From Rhodocyclaceae bacterium (GTDB lineage: Bacteria; Pseudomonadota; Gammaproteobacteria; Burkholderiales; Ga0077523), in NCBI GenBank assembly GCA_020248405.1, contig JADCHQ010000012.1, positions 18,339 to 82,338 of the forward strand: 64,000 nt of DNA. Direction: 5' to 3'. A program made the translations under genes and the position numbers. Below the pieces are notes generated by a model. That model saw only the letters and a list, made by a program, of their open reading frames with translations, did not search any database and was not told the origin of the DNA. Shown piece after piece: positions 17,374 to 25,644 of the stretch. Position 1 is the stretch's first letter. Each line of letters starts with the position of its first letter.

Positions 17374-18372
17374 CTATACGACCCGGGCACGGAACAGGTC
17401 GTGCATGTTGAGTGCGCCCACCAGGTGGCCCTTGTCCACCACCAGGAGACCGTTGATGCGCCGGCGGTCCATCTCCTCCACCGCCTCCACGGCCAGGCGC
17501 GAGGAGGCGATGGTGCGCGGTGCGCGCGTCATCACCGCCGTCACCGGTGAGCCCAGCCCATGGCCGCTGGCCAGGGCGCGGCGCAGGTCGCCGTCCGTGA
17601 ACAGCCCCGCCACCGCGCCGCCCGTGTCCAGCACCGCGGTCATGCCCATGCTCTTGCTGGTGATTTCGAACAGCGCTTGCTCGATGGTGGCGGTGTCGGG
17701 CACTTGAGGCACCTGCTCGCCCGTGCGCATCACGTCGCCCACGTGGGTCAGCAGGCGGCGGCCCAGGGTGCCTCCCGGATGGGAGCGCGCGAAATCCTCC
17801 GGACCAAAGCCGCGGGCCTCCAGGGCGGCCACTGCCAGGGCGTCTCCCAGGGCGAGGGCGGCGGTGGTGCTGGCGGTGGGCGCGAGACCCAGCGGGCAAG
17901 CTTCCTCTGCCACGCCGGCATCCAGGTGAACATCGGCCTCGCGCGCCAGCGTCGAGGCGGCGTTTCCGGTGAGAGCCACCAGTCGTGCGCCGCGCCGCTT
18001 CACCAGCGGCACGATCGACAGCAGTTCGGCGCTCTCGCCCGAATTGGACAGCGCGATCATCACATCACCCGCGGTGATCATGCCCAGGTCGCCATGGCTC
18101 GCCTCGGCGGGGTGCACGAAAAAGGCGGGTGTGCCGGTGCTCGCAAGCGTGGCGGCGATCTTGCGCGCCACGTGGCCGGACTTACCCATGCCGGAGACCA
18201 CCACTCGGCCAGTGCAGGCCAGCAGCAGTGCCAGCGCTTGGGTAAAACTGTTATCCAAGCGCGCCGACAGCGCTGCCACGGCGCGCGCTTCGATGTCGAG
18301 CACGCGCCGGCCGGTGGCCAGCGCCTGCTCCGGCGCGAGCTGTCCGAGGGAGTTTCCGAGGGTGCCTAGCAT
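17374..18372 (-). CDS. kdsD: Arabinose-5-phosphate isomerase KdsD
   Basis: A 332-residue sugar isomerase (KpsF/GutQ/KdsD): SIS domain first (VVVSGMGKSGHVARKIAATL, then the phosphosugar pocket ALSNSGES), followed by two CBS domains (from about 205). It converts ribulose-5-phosphate to arabinose-5-phosphate for Kdo. The ATG was picked to match family N-termini (MLGTLGNSLG). A frame-matched ATG 51 bases upstream is possible. A TATACT sequence (18382-18387) lies only nine bases before the chosen start, so the transcript may have almost no leader, or the upstream start may be the real one. First gene of the minus-strand kds-lpt-rpoN-pts run. Confidence 0.92.
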   Translation of the reverse strand: MLGTLGNSLGQLAPEQALATGRRVLDIEARAVAALSARLDNSFTQALALLLACTGRVVVSGMGKSGHVARKIAATLASTGTPAFFVHPAEASHGDLGMITAGDVMIALSNSGESAELLSIVPLVKRRGARLVALTGNAASTLAREADVHLDAGVAEEACPLGLAPTASTTAALALGDALAVAALEARGFGPEDFARSHPGGTLGRRLLTHVGDVMRTGEQVPQVPDTATIEQALFEITSKSMGMTAVLDTGGAVAGLFTDGDLRRALASGHGLGSPVTAVMTRAPRTIASSRLAVEAVEEMDRRRINGLLVVDKGHLVGALNMHDLFRARVV

Positions 18373-18479
18373 GGAGCGCCGAGTATAGCGCGCACCCTCC
18401 GCGCGGCTCGCACAACACATCACTACGCGAGGGCCCGAGGGGCCCGTGTGCTAGATTCGAACAGGAGCGCCGCTACGCC

Positions 18480-20438
18480 ATGCACGACGCCCTCTCGCTC
18501 GCACTCATTCTGCTCGCCGCCGCGGTGTTCGTGGTGGTGCTGTTCCGTCGCCTGGATTTGCCGCCGCTGCTGGGCTATCTGATGGTGGGCATCGGTATCG
18601 GGCCCCACGCCAGCGGGCTGTTGCCCGATGTGGGGCACGTGGCGCCGCTGGCGGAGTTCGGCGTGGTGTTCCTGATGTTCTCCATCGGGCTCGAATTCAG
18701 CCTGCCCAAGCTCATGACCATGCGCCGGCTCGTGTTCGGGCTGGGCACGGCGCAGGTGGTGCTGACGGCATTCCTGGCGGCGCTCGTGGTGAAGCTTGCC
18801 GCGCAGGGCTGGGCGGCAGGACTGGTGGTGGGTGCCGCGGCCGCCATGTCTTCCACGGCCATTCTCGGCAAGATGCTGGCGGAAAAACTTGAACTCAACA
18901 GTGCCCACGGTCGCCAGATCATGGGTGTGCTGCTGTTCCAGGACCTGGCTGTGGTGCCGCTGCTGATTCTGCTGCCGGCAGTGGCCGCAGGCGGCGGTGC
19001 CCTGTGGGCGAACCTGCTGGATGCCGCCTGGAAGGCCGCGGTGCTTCTTGCGCTGTTGCTGGGGGTGGGCCAGCGGCTAATGCGCCCCTGGTTTGCGGTG
19101 GTGGCGGCGCGTCGTTCGCCCGAGCTGTTCACCCTGAACGTGCTGCTCATCACCTTGCTGCTGGCCTGGCTCACGGAGCAGGCCGGCCTGTCCCTGGCGC
19201 TGGGCGCCTTCGTGGCCGGCATGCTGATCTCCGAGACGCCCTATCGCTTCCAGGTGGAGGAGGACATCAAGCCCTTCCGCGACCTGCTGCTGGGGCTGTT
19301 TTTCGTGAGCGTTGGCGCACGTCTCGATCTGGCGCTGGTGTGGCAGCAGGCGGCTGTGGTGGGCGCGGTGGTGGCAGGGCTGCTGGCGCTCAAGGCCGCG
19401 CTGGTGGCCGGGCTTGCGCGGCTGTTCGGCGCCGATGCCGGCACCGCCATGCGCACCGGCCTTGCCCTGGCAGGCGCGGGCGAGTTCGGTTTCGTCATGC
19501 TGTCGCGCGGCGCGGAGTTGCAGATGCTGTCGCCAGGCGCGCAGCAAGTGGTGCTGGCCGCGCTGGTGCTGTCCATGCTGGCCTCGCCCTTCATCGTGCA
19601 GGAGTCCGAGCGCCTGGTGCGGCGCTGGATCGGCTCGGACTGGATGACCCGCGCCATGGCGCTGCACAACATCGCCGTGCAGACCATGGGCGCCCAGTCC
19701 CACGTGATCATCTGCGGCTATGGCCGCAGCGGCCAGAACCTGGCCCGCATCCTCGAGCAGGAGGCCATCGCCTTCGTGGCGCTGGACCTGGACCCGCGCC
19801 GAGTGCAGGAGGCCTCCCTGGCGGGTGAGTCGGTGGTGTTCGGCGACGCCGCACGCACCGAGGTGCTGTTGGCCGCCGGGCTGATGCGGGCCGCGGCGGT
19901 GGTGGTGTCCTACGCGGATACTCATTCGGCTCTGCGCATCCTGGAAGTGGTGCGCAACCAGCGCCCCGGCATGCCGGTGATCGTGCGCACCCTGGATGAA
20001 GCCGACCTGGACACGCTGCGCAATGCCGGCGCCGCCGAGGTGGTGGCCGAGATCATGGAGGGCAGCCTGATGCTCGCCTCCCACGCTCTGATGCTGCTGG
20101 GGGTGCCCTTCAATCGCGTGCTGCGGCGAATACGCTCCACCCGCGAGCAGCGTTACAGCCTGTTTCGCGGCTTCTACCCGGGCATGACCGACTCCGCCGA
20201 CGAGGAGCCCGTGCGGTTGCACTCGGTGCAGTTGCCGCCGGGCGCGGCAGCCATCGGCAGGCGGCTGGAGGACATGGATTTCGCCCGTGCACGGGTGGAC
20301 GTAACCGCCATCCGCCGCCACGGCGTTCGCGGCCTGGACCCCGCGCCCCAGACCATTCTGGAAGAGGGCGACGTGCTGGTGCTCAAAGGGCGACAGGCCG
20401 ATCTGGCGGTGGGTGAGGCGCTGTTGCTGAGCGCCTGA
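18480..20438 (+). CDS. KefB-type monovalent cation:proton antiporter
   Basis: A 652-residue CPA2 transporter: about 12 hydrophobic segments in residues 1-380 (EFGVVFLMFSIGLEFS; SSTAILGKML; LLFQDLAVVPLLIL), then a cytoplasmic RCK_N domain (VIICGYGRSGQNLARIL, near 412) and an RCK_C domain (about 555-645) that gate transport by nucleotide binding. It most likely exports K+ in exchange for protons. Divergent from kdsD with a 100-base spacer. GAG lies 10-14 bases before the ATG. It ends before a bidirectional terminator shared with the pilin gene. Confidence 0.9.
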   Translation: MHDALSLALILLAAAVFVVVLFRRLDLPPLLGYLMVGIGIGPHASGLLPDVGHVAPLAEFGVVFLMFSIGLEFSLPKLMTMRRLVFGLGTAQVVLTAFLAALVVKLAAQGWAAGLVVGAAAAMSSTAILGKMLAEKLELNSAHGRQIMGVLLFQDLAVVPLLILLPAVAAGGGALWANLLDAAWKAAVLLALLLGVGQRLMRPWFAVVAARRSPELFTLNVLLITLLLAWLTEQAGLSLALGAFVAGMLISETPYRFQVEEDIKPFRDLLLGLFFVSVGARLDLALVWQQAAVVGAVVAGLLALKAALVAGLARLFGADAGTAMRTGLALAGAGEFGFVMLSRGAELQMLSPGAQQVVLAALVLSMLASPFIVQESERLVRRWIGSDWMTRAMALHNIAVQTMGAQSHVIICGYGRSGQNLARILEQEAIAFVALDLDPRRVQEASLAGESVVFGDAARTEVLLAAGLMRAAAVVVSYADTHSALRILEVVRNQRPGMPVIVRTLDEADLDTLRNAGAAEVVAEIMEGSLMLASHALMLLGVPFNRVLRRIRSTREQRYSLFRGFYPGMTDSADEEPVRLHSVQLPPGAAAIGRRLEDMDFARARVDVTAIRRHGVRGLDPAPQTILEEGDVLVLKGRQADLAVGEALLLSA

Positions 20439-20448
20439 GCGCAGGGTC

Positions 20449-20485
20449 AAAAAAACGTCCGCGCGCGGGGCGGGCGGACGTTTTT
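20449..20485. terminator. Bidirectional intrinsic terminator between kefB and the pilin gene
   Basis: An inverted repeat CGTCCGC / GCGGACG around an 11-base GC-rich loop, flanked by A5 on the left and T5 on the right, so it can act on either strand. It lies between the stops of two convergent genes. Confidence 0.9.
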
Positions 20486-20523
20486 CGCACGGCGCCGCAT
20501 CGGATGCGGCGCGCCGCGAAGCG

Positions 20524-21225
20524 CTACATGAAGCTGGCTGCGCCGCAGTTCACGTTAGTCTGGCCAGTGAGGTTCCACACGCCAGTGGCTGAGATGCAGG
20601 CGGGCGCCGCGCCCGGAGCGTCGGGAGCAATACCACCTTGAGTGAAGACAGAGAACAAGAACGAGCCAGAGATTCCGTTGCCGTCGTCGGTCTTCCGGTC
20701 GACCTCCGCAACGATTTCCACCGGGATCTGGCTGCCTGTTTTGAGGCTGTGACGATCAGCGGCTGTGGCTCCAGTAGCCACTGCGTAAATGTTGTCATAG
20801 GCAAGTCCGATGTACTGGCCGTACGGGTTCTTGGGGATCACCAAATCCCCGGCGGTCGCGTTGTACATGTAATTGCCGTTGATGAAACCAGACTTGGACA
20901 GGTGTTCCCACACAAGGAAGGGCTCGGTTACAGCCGAACCGCCTGTTCCGGAAGATTTGATGACGCCATCGCCGTTGCCGTTCGTGGTGGCTCCCTGGAT
21001 GTTGGTCGTGGCGCCAGCGTAATCGCCTGGCAGGCCGCGGTAGCGATCCTGGAAGCCGAAGAACGCGGCCTTGATGCCGTCCTGCTGCTGGATGAGATTG
21101 CGCACGCGCGCCGAGGTGATGAGTTCCTGCCCCTTGAGGATGCCGCCGAGCAGCAGCCCGATGATCACCAGCACGATGGCGATTTCGATCAGCGTGAAGC
21201 CTTTTTGGGGGTTGCGGGGTTTCAT
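20524..21225 (-). CDS. Type IV major pilin-like protein (MshA-like)
   Basis: A 233-residue prepilin. The leader KPRNPQKG is cut before FTLIEIAIVLVIIGLLLGGI, with the conserved Glu at mature position 5 and a hydrophobic assembly helix. The globular part has two cysteines close to the C-terminus (PACIS and NVNCGAASF), fitting a C-terminal disulfide loop. The start was chosen for AAGGAA seven bases upstream. It is longer than typical MshA or PilA (about 150-170). A sigma-54-type promoter lies 42-56 bases upstream. It is the only gene of the locus with this major-pilin layout, so it is probably the shaft subunit. Base composition looks less GC-rich than its neighbours. Confidence 0.85.
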   Translation of the reverse strand: MKPRNPQKGFTLIEIAIVLVIIGLLLGGILKGQELITSARVRNLIQQQDGIKAAFFGFQDRYRGLPGDYAGATTNIQGATTNGNGDGVIKSSGTGGSAVTEPFLVWEHLSKSGFINGNYMYNATAGDLVIPKNPYGQYIGLAYDNIYAVATGATAADRHSLKTGSQIPVEIVAEVDRKTDDGNGISGSFLFSVFTQGGIAPDAPGAAPACISATGVWNLTGQTNVNCGAASFM

Positions 21226-21266
21226 GGCAGATTTCCTTGAGTGATACAAGTGGTGTTGAGGTACAC

Positions 21267-21281
21267 GCTATTGTCGTGCCA
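21267..21281 (-). promoter_or_regulatory. Candidate sigma-54 (-24/-12) promoter of the pilin gene
   Basis: On the minus strand the sequence TGGCACGACAATAGC carries GG and GC elements exactly ten bases apart, and its -24 half equals the consensus TGGCACG; the -12 half reads TAGC in place of TTGC. Transcription would start about 30 bases before the pilin ATG, leaving room for its ribosome site. AT-rich sequence (21296-21330) upstream could hold activator sites. Confidence 0.65.
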
Positions 21282-21445
21282 GCCGGCCAAATTCATGTTC
21301 GTTTTTTTAACAGTTACTTAAGATAAAGCGCCTCCATTGGCGCAGACCCTTACCGCCGCGAGTGTTGCACTACTCGACGGCGTTTCGACTGTGTTGTCGG
21401 TTTTTCGGCATATGCCCGGGGGCATCCGGTGCCGGGGCTGCGGTG

Positions 21446-22189
21446 TCAGGGAGTGTTTCCCGTTGACGGGCGATGTGGCTGCAGCCTCTCGAGCCGTTCG
21501 GTGAGAAAGCGTATCTCGCTCGGATCGGTGAGCGTGCCGCTGGCCAGCAACCCGCCCAGCAGCACCCGGGCCGCTTCGTACTCGCCCAGATCTTCCCGCA
21601 GGAAGATGTGCATCTGCCTGGCCCAGCCGGGCACGCCGGGGCCGCGGGCGTGGTCGCGCAGCGCGTCGGCGTAGCGCACCGCCAGGGGCAGGTCCCTCAG
21701 GCGGTGCTTTGCCATGATGGCGCTGTGGGCCAGCCAGGGCCAGCGGCGGCCGGGGTCTTCCAGAAATTTCTCCAGGACGAACTCCGCCATGAAGCGCGAT
21801 TTTTCGGGGTGCCCGTATACCTGGCCGTACACATGGGAGGCCATGAGCACGGGATACTGCCCGGCGGGATCAAGGCCCAGGATGCGGTCGAGCCACCCGG
21901 CCACGCGGGGGTAATCGAGTTCGGCAAAGGGAATGCTGACGCCGGGCTGATTGTCGAAGGCTTGCAGCCACAAGGTCAAAATCTGGGCCAGGCCGATGGG
22001 CTCGCCGAGCGCCGCGACTCGAAGCACCGCCAGAGCGGGCGGCACCGGCAGATCACCGGCCTGCGCCTTGGGAGGGGGGCGATGCCACTGCAAGCCCAGG
22101 TGCAGGGCGAGCGCCAGTGCCAGGGCGGCGAGGGTTGCCGCGGGTACGGCAGCCATGGGCCGCTCATCGCGGTGCCGCCGCGGCTTCAC
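21446..22189 (-). CDS. Hypothetical single-pass membrane protein coupled to the ABC permease
   Basis: A 247-residue protein not recognised as a named family. The N-terminus is charged (KPRRHRDERP) then hydrophobic (AAVPAATLAALALALALHL), so it is likely anchored in the inner membrane with the rest outside. The remaining 200 residues are mostly helical with repeated W, L and R, TPR-like in feel but without a clear repeat ('LDYPRVAGWLDRILGLDP', 'RYADALRDHA'). GTG start overlaps the permease stop (GTGA), so both are made together. It probably works with that ABC exporter. Pilin gene follows after about 220 non-coding bases. Confidence 0.65.
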   Translation of the reverse strand: MKPRRHRDERPMAAVPAATLAALALALALHLGLQWHRPPPKAQAGDLPVPPALAVLRVAALGEPIGLAQILTLWLQAFDNQPGVSIPFAELDYPRVAGWLDRILGLDPAGQYPVLMASHVYGQVYGHPEKSRFMAEFVLEKFLEDPGRRWPWLAHSAIMAKHRLRDLPLAVRYADALRDHARGPGVPGWARQMHIFLREDLGEYEAARVLLGGLLASGTLTDPSEIRFLTERLERLQPHRPSTGNTP

Positions 22190-22965
22190 TGGTTGCGCCG
22201 GTAAAGGTCAAAGCAGGCCGCGCTGAACAACAGCAGCACGTAGACCACGCTCTGCGCGGCGATCCCGGGCAGTTCAGCCCAGGGCGCGCCTTCGCCCAGG
22301 AGCCACGCTGTGCGGGTGAACCGATCCAGGTCGGGCAGTGCCAACTCGACGGCGCGTACCGCCACTACCGCGGCGCGGTGCGCCCAGGAGCCATCGTCCA
22401 GCAGCGCCGAACCGGCGATCAGCACCACCGCCGCCATGGTCCGCGACAGCACGTAGAAGGACAGCACGAAGGCGGCCGCCAGCATGAGTTGGCTGAAGGT
22501 AATGACGCAAAACAGCGCCGCGGCCGCCACCAGCAGGCTTTCCAGGCCCAGAGACAGCGCCCAGGGGCACCACGCGCTCGCTGGCGCCACGGCTGCCAGG
22601 GGCAGCGCCAGTACCGCCGAGGTAGCCAGCGCAACGGCGCCATAGCCCAGCAGCTTTCCGCACAGGTATTGGCCGCGGGTGATGTCCGCCGCCAGCAGCA
22701 ACTCGGTGACTTTGTCCTGGTTTTCGCGCAGCATGCTTGCGAGCACGTGCATGCACACCACGAACACTGCGGCGAGCCGCACGCCGGCAGCCAGCAATCC
22801 GGCCTGGATACGCGCGGCCTCTGTGATGGCAAGACTTCTTGCGAACAGCGCGGCGCCGAACAGCGAAAGGGCCATGGCCAGCACGATCCAGGGAAGGCGC
22901 GTGCGCAGCGCCTCGATCCATGCGAAGGAAGCCACCACGCGAATGCGCTCCACAGCGCTGGACAT
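22186..22965 (-). CDS. ABC-2 type exporter permease
   Basis: A 259-residue membrane protein with about six hydrophobic segments (IVLAMALSLFGAALFA; LAAVFVVCMHVLASML; ALATSAVLALPLAAVAP; SLLVAAAALFCVITFSQLML; VVYVLLLFSAACFDLY). The cytoplasmic stretch RENQDKVTELLLAADITRGQ after the second helix matches the coupling region of ABC-2 / NatB-like permeases. It has no ATPase next to it; the likely partner is encoded about 16 kb away at 38871-39602. Divergent from the histidine kinase. The exported substrate is unknown. Confidence 0.75.
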   Translation of the reverse strand: MSSAVERIRVVASFAWIEALRTRLPWIVLAMALSLFGAALFARSLAITEAARIQAGLLAAGVRLAAVFVVCMHVLASMLRENQDKVTELLLAADITRGQYLCGKLLGYGAVALATSAVLALPLAAVAPASAWCPWALSLGLESLLVAAAALFCVITFSQLMLAAAFVLSFYVLSRTMAAVVLIAGSALLDDGSWAHRAAVVAVRAVELALPDLDRFTRTAWLLGEGAPWAELPGIAAQSVVYVLLLFSAACFDLYRRNQ

Positions 22966-23061
22966 CAGGGTTGCTCGCAGTCAAGGATAGATAGCCGGAT
23001 GTTAACCGACCCGATCCTGCCCGCGCCTTCATAGCCGCCCCATTGACTCCTGCCGCCCGCC

Positions 23062-24774
23062 ATGCCGCTGCCTTTTGCCGCTGAGTTTCTTTGGCGCCGC
23101 CAGAACCTGACCTTCAGCCTGATGCTGGCGGCCCTGCACCTTGCACTGGCGCTCGGGCTGCAGGGTGGCGCGCTCAAGGCGTTCGTGCTCATGCACTTCG
23201 GACTGTTTCTCCTGTGGCAACCCATGTGGCAGGGTGGTCGCGATCTGGTGCCTGGCCATGCGGCTGTGCTGGTGGCGGCGGGGGTTGCCCTGGCCTGGTG
23301 GTCCAACGGGTGGTTGCTGGCGTTGTGGATTGCCGTGCTGTTTGCCCTGATCGGCAGCCACCTGCCGGTTATGCGCGACGGGCGGCAGCGCGCAGCCTCA
23401 TTATTGGCCGCCCTTTACTTGCTGGCGCTGTTGTTTGCTTGGGTGGTTCCCAAGCTTCTCGAAGACGCCCAAAGCTATCCACCCTTCGCGCTCGACCTGA
23501 TTCGCTATGGCCTGATCGTGCCAGTGGCGATCATCGCGTGGCTGCCTGCCGAGGCGCGCTCCGGGCCCGTCCGCCAGGGCATCGACCTGGTGTACAGCCT
23601 GCTGCTGTTCCTGCTGGTGGTGGTGCTGGTACTGGGCGCGCTGTTCGTGCAGCGACTGGCGGGGGGGGGCTACGTGGCAGCCCTTACCGCCACCGTGCTG
23701 GGGGTCGCGGCGATGCTGCTGCTGCTGGCATGGCTTTGGGACCCTCGCGGGGGCTTCGAGGGCGTCGGGCAATTGCTGTCCCGGTACTTCCTGAGCCTGG
23801 GGCTGCCGTTTGAGCAGTGGATGCACCGGCTTGCGAGCCTCGCCGAGGGCGAGGCCGATCCGGAACGCTTCCTTAGCAGCGCCTCTCGGGAGATGCTGGG
23901 TCTGCCCTGGTTGTCGGGTGTCTCCTGGCAGTGCGAACGGGGCAGCGGGGCGGCAGGCGTTACCAAGGGCGCAGTGACACGCCTGAGCGCCGGGGGTCTG
24001 ATTCTGGAGATGCATACCCGCGTCAGGCCGAGCCCGGCGTTGCTGATGCACATGCGCCTGCTGGCGCAGTTGCTGGGCCACTATTACGCCGCAAAGGTGC
24101 GAGAGCAGGCGGAACGCAGCAGCGCGTATTTGCAAGCCGTGTACGAAACCGGCGCTCGCCTAACCCACGATGTGAAGAACCTGTTGCAGTCGCTGCGCTC
24201 CCTGTGTTCGGCGGCGCAGTCCGCGGGCGACCGCGACGACGAGGCGCTGCGGCGGCTGATCCAGCGTCAACTGCCGCTGATCGCGCAGCGGCTTCAGGTG
24301 ACCCTGGACAAGATCGAGGCGCGTCCCGCGTCGGGTGAGGAGCGCGATGTACCGGCGGTTGAATGGTGGCGCGCGCTGGGGCAGCGCCATGCCCACGAGC
24401 GGGTGGATCTGCGCGCGCGAACCCTGCCGGCTTCGGCCCACGTGCCCGCCGATCTGTTCGATCGCGTCGTGGAGAACCTGCTCCACAACGCCCTGGAGAA
24501 GCGCCAGCGGCGCGAGGCTTCGGCGGTGACGGTGGAACTGGCCTGCGAGGGCAATGCCTGCCGCCTGACGGTAAGCGATGATGGCGAAGCCGTGCCCCAG
24601 TCCCTGGCCAAGCGCCTGTTCGAAGCGCCCGTGCCCTCGGCCAGCGGGCTGGGGGTGGGTTTGTATCAGAGCGCCCGGTACGCCGCTGAGCGTGGTTACG
24701 CTCTGAAGCTGGAGCGCAACGTGTGCGGCGACGTGCGCTTCGTGCTGGCGCCGGCCGGTTCAGACGCGGGTTGA
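23062..24774 (+). CDS. Membrane sensor histidine kinase (PrsK-like layout)
   Basis: A 570-residue kinase: roughly seven or eight transmembrane segments in residues 15-235, a GAF-like region (about 270-345), a HisKA-type dimerisation helix with the phospho-acceptor His 369 in LTHDVKNLLQSL, and an HATPase domain with the N-box ENLLHNALEKRQ and G-box SGLGVGLYQSARYAAERG. The layout (membrane domain, GAF, 'HD-KNL' box) recalls PrsK of exosortase/PEP-CTERM systems. It is on the plus strand inside an otherwise minus-strand pilus locus. No response regulator adjoins it; the best partner is at 37409-38863. Signal unknown. Confidence 0.85.
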   Translation: MPLPFAAEFLWRRQNLTFSLMLAALHLALALGLQGGALKAFVLMHFGLFLLWQPMWQGGRDLVPGHAAVLVAAGVALAWWSNGWLLALWIAVLFALIGSHLPVMRDGRQRAASLLAALYLLALLFAWVVPKLLEDAQSYPPFALDLIRYGLIVPVAIIAWLPAEARSGPVRQGIDLVYSLLLFLLVVVLVLGALFVQRLAGGGYVAALTATVLGVAAMLLLLAWLWDPRGGFEGVGQLLSRYFLSLGLPFEQWMHRLASLAEGEADPERFLSSASREMLGLPWLSGVSWQCERGSGAAGVTKGAVTRLSAGGLILEMHTRVRPSPALLMHMRLLAQLLGHYYAAKVREQAERSSAYLQAVYETGARLTHDVKNLLQSLRSLCSAAQSAGDRDDEALRRLIQRQLPLIAQRLQVTLDKIEARPASGEERDVPAVEWWRALGQRHAHERVDLRARTLPASAHVPADLFDRVVENLLHNALEKRQRREASAVTVELACEGNACRLTVSDDGEAVPQSLAKRLFEAPVPSASGLGVGLYQSARYAAERGYALKLERNVCGDVRFVLAPAGSDAG

Positions 24775-24801
24775 AGATCGGCCAGACGATACCGCCCCGC
24801 G

Positions 24802-25644
24802 TCAGGGCAGGGTGCCCGCCGCGATCATGCGCGCCAGCAGGGTGGAGGGAGAAATCCACACGATCTGGTCGTCGAACTGGTCGGTCCCCGCGGAGTCCCG
24901 GGGGCGACTGACGAAGTACAGTTTTCCCGTGGCGGCGGTGAGGTGATCGCCGGTGTTTTCCAGCTCATCAGCGCTGAAGCTCGCGGGTGCGGGTCCATTG
25001 GGGCCCAAGGAGAAGACCACTGCCACGGCGTTGCCGTTGGCCAGCGCGTAATTGCCGCTGCCCGTGCAACTGGTATCGGCGGCAGCAGCCCGGGTAAAAG
25101 CGCAAACGCTCAGGTAGCCGTCGCTGCCCGCGATCGATTGCAGCGAAACCTTGCCGGCGGGCAGCGGCGAAACACCCGAGATGGAGCCTGTGGTGGTAAG
25201 CGGATTGGCGATGGCCCCCACGGCGAAGGAAGCATCCACCGAGGAGCGCACCGCGTAGCGGATGCGGTTGGAATTGGCGCCAGCACTGTCCACCAGACCA
25301 AAGGGATCGGACAGATAACCCTGAGCGTCCACGCCTGACATCCCCAACGTTGCTGCGGGCAGAAACCCGGCCTGAAGGCTGCAGGCGCCTCCGCCTGCTG
25401 GCGCCTCGGCACCGTTGCTAGTTGCGGTGGCCGGGCATGGCAGCCGTGCATTTACGGCGGCGAAGGCAAGCAGCGCCTCGCGGGCATCCTCGAGCAAGCG
25501 CCGGGTTTCGTCCCAGCGGCGCTGCTCCACCTGGGTCGCCAGCGGCACCAGCAGCCCGGCGAGCAGCGTGGCCACGATCACCAGGCCCAGGGCCAGTTCG
25601 ATGAGGGAAAATCCGCGCTGGCGGCGTTGCGAAACCATGATCAT
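24802..25644 (-). CDS. Minor pilin / pseudopilin-like protein
   Basis: A 280-residue prepilin-like protein: leader ending RRQRG, then FSLIELALGLVIVATLLAGLL with Glu at mature position 5. The body carries LPCPATATSNGAEA, GACSLQAGFLPAATLG and IRYAV, a pattern shared with the larger protein encoded immediately upstream (LPCPD, LGRLPW, LWYAV), plus several cysteines. This suggests a tip or adhesive subunit rather than a shaft pilin. The ATG chosen overlaps the upstream stop (ATGA); an ATG two codons earlier is possible. It ends 27 bases from the convergent kinase gene. Last gene of the long minus-strand pilus run. Confidence 0.75.
   Translation of the reverse strand: MIMVSQRRQRGFSLIELALGLVIVATLLAGLLVPLATQVEQRRWDETRRLLEDAREALLAFAAVNARLPCPATATSNGAEAPAGGGACSLQAGFLPAATLGMSGVDAQGYLSDPFGLVDSAGANSNRIRYAVRSSVDASFAVGAIANPLTTTGSISGVSPLPAGKVSLQSIAGSDGYLSVCAFTRAAAADTSCTGSGNYALANGNAVAVVFSLGPNGPAPASFSADELENTGDHLTAATGKLYFVSRPRDSAGTDQFDDQIVWISPSTLLARMIAAGTLP

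Noticed and set aside
19077..20450. Long frame opposite the kefB-type gene.
   Set aside because: Antisense shadow; the antiporter has clear membrane and RCK domains in its own frame.
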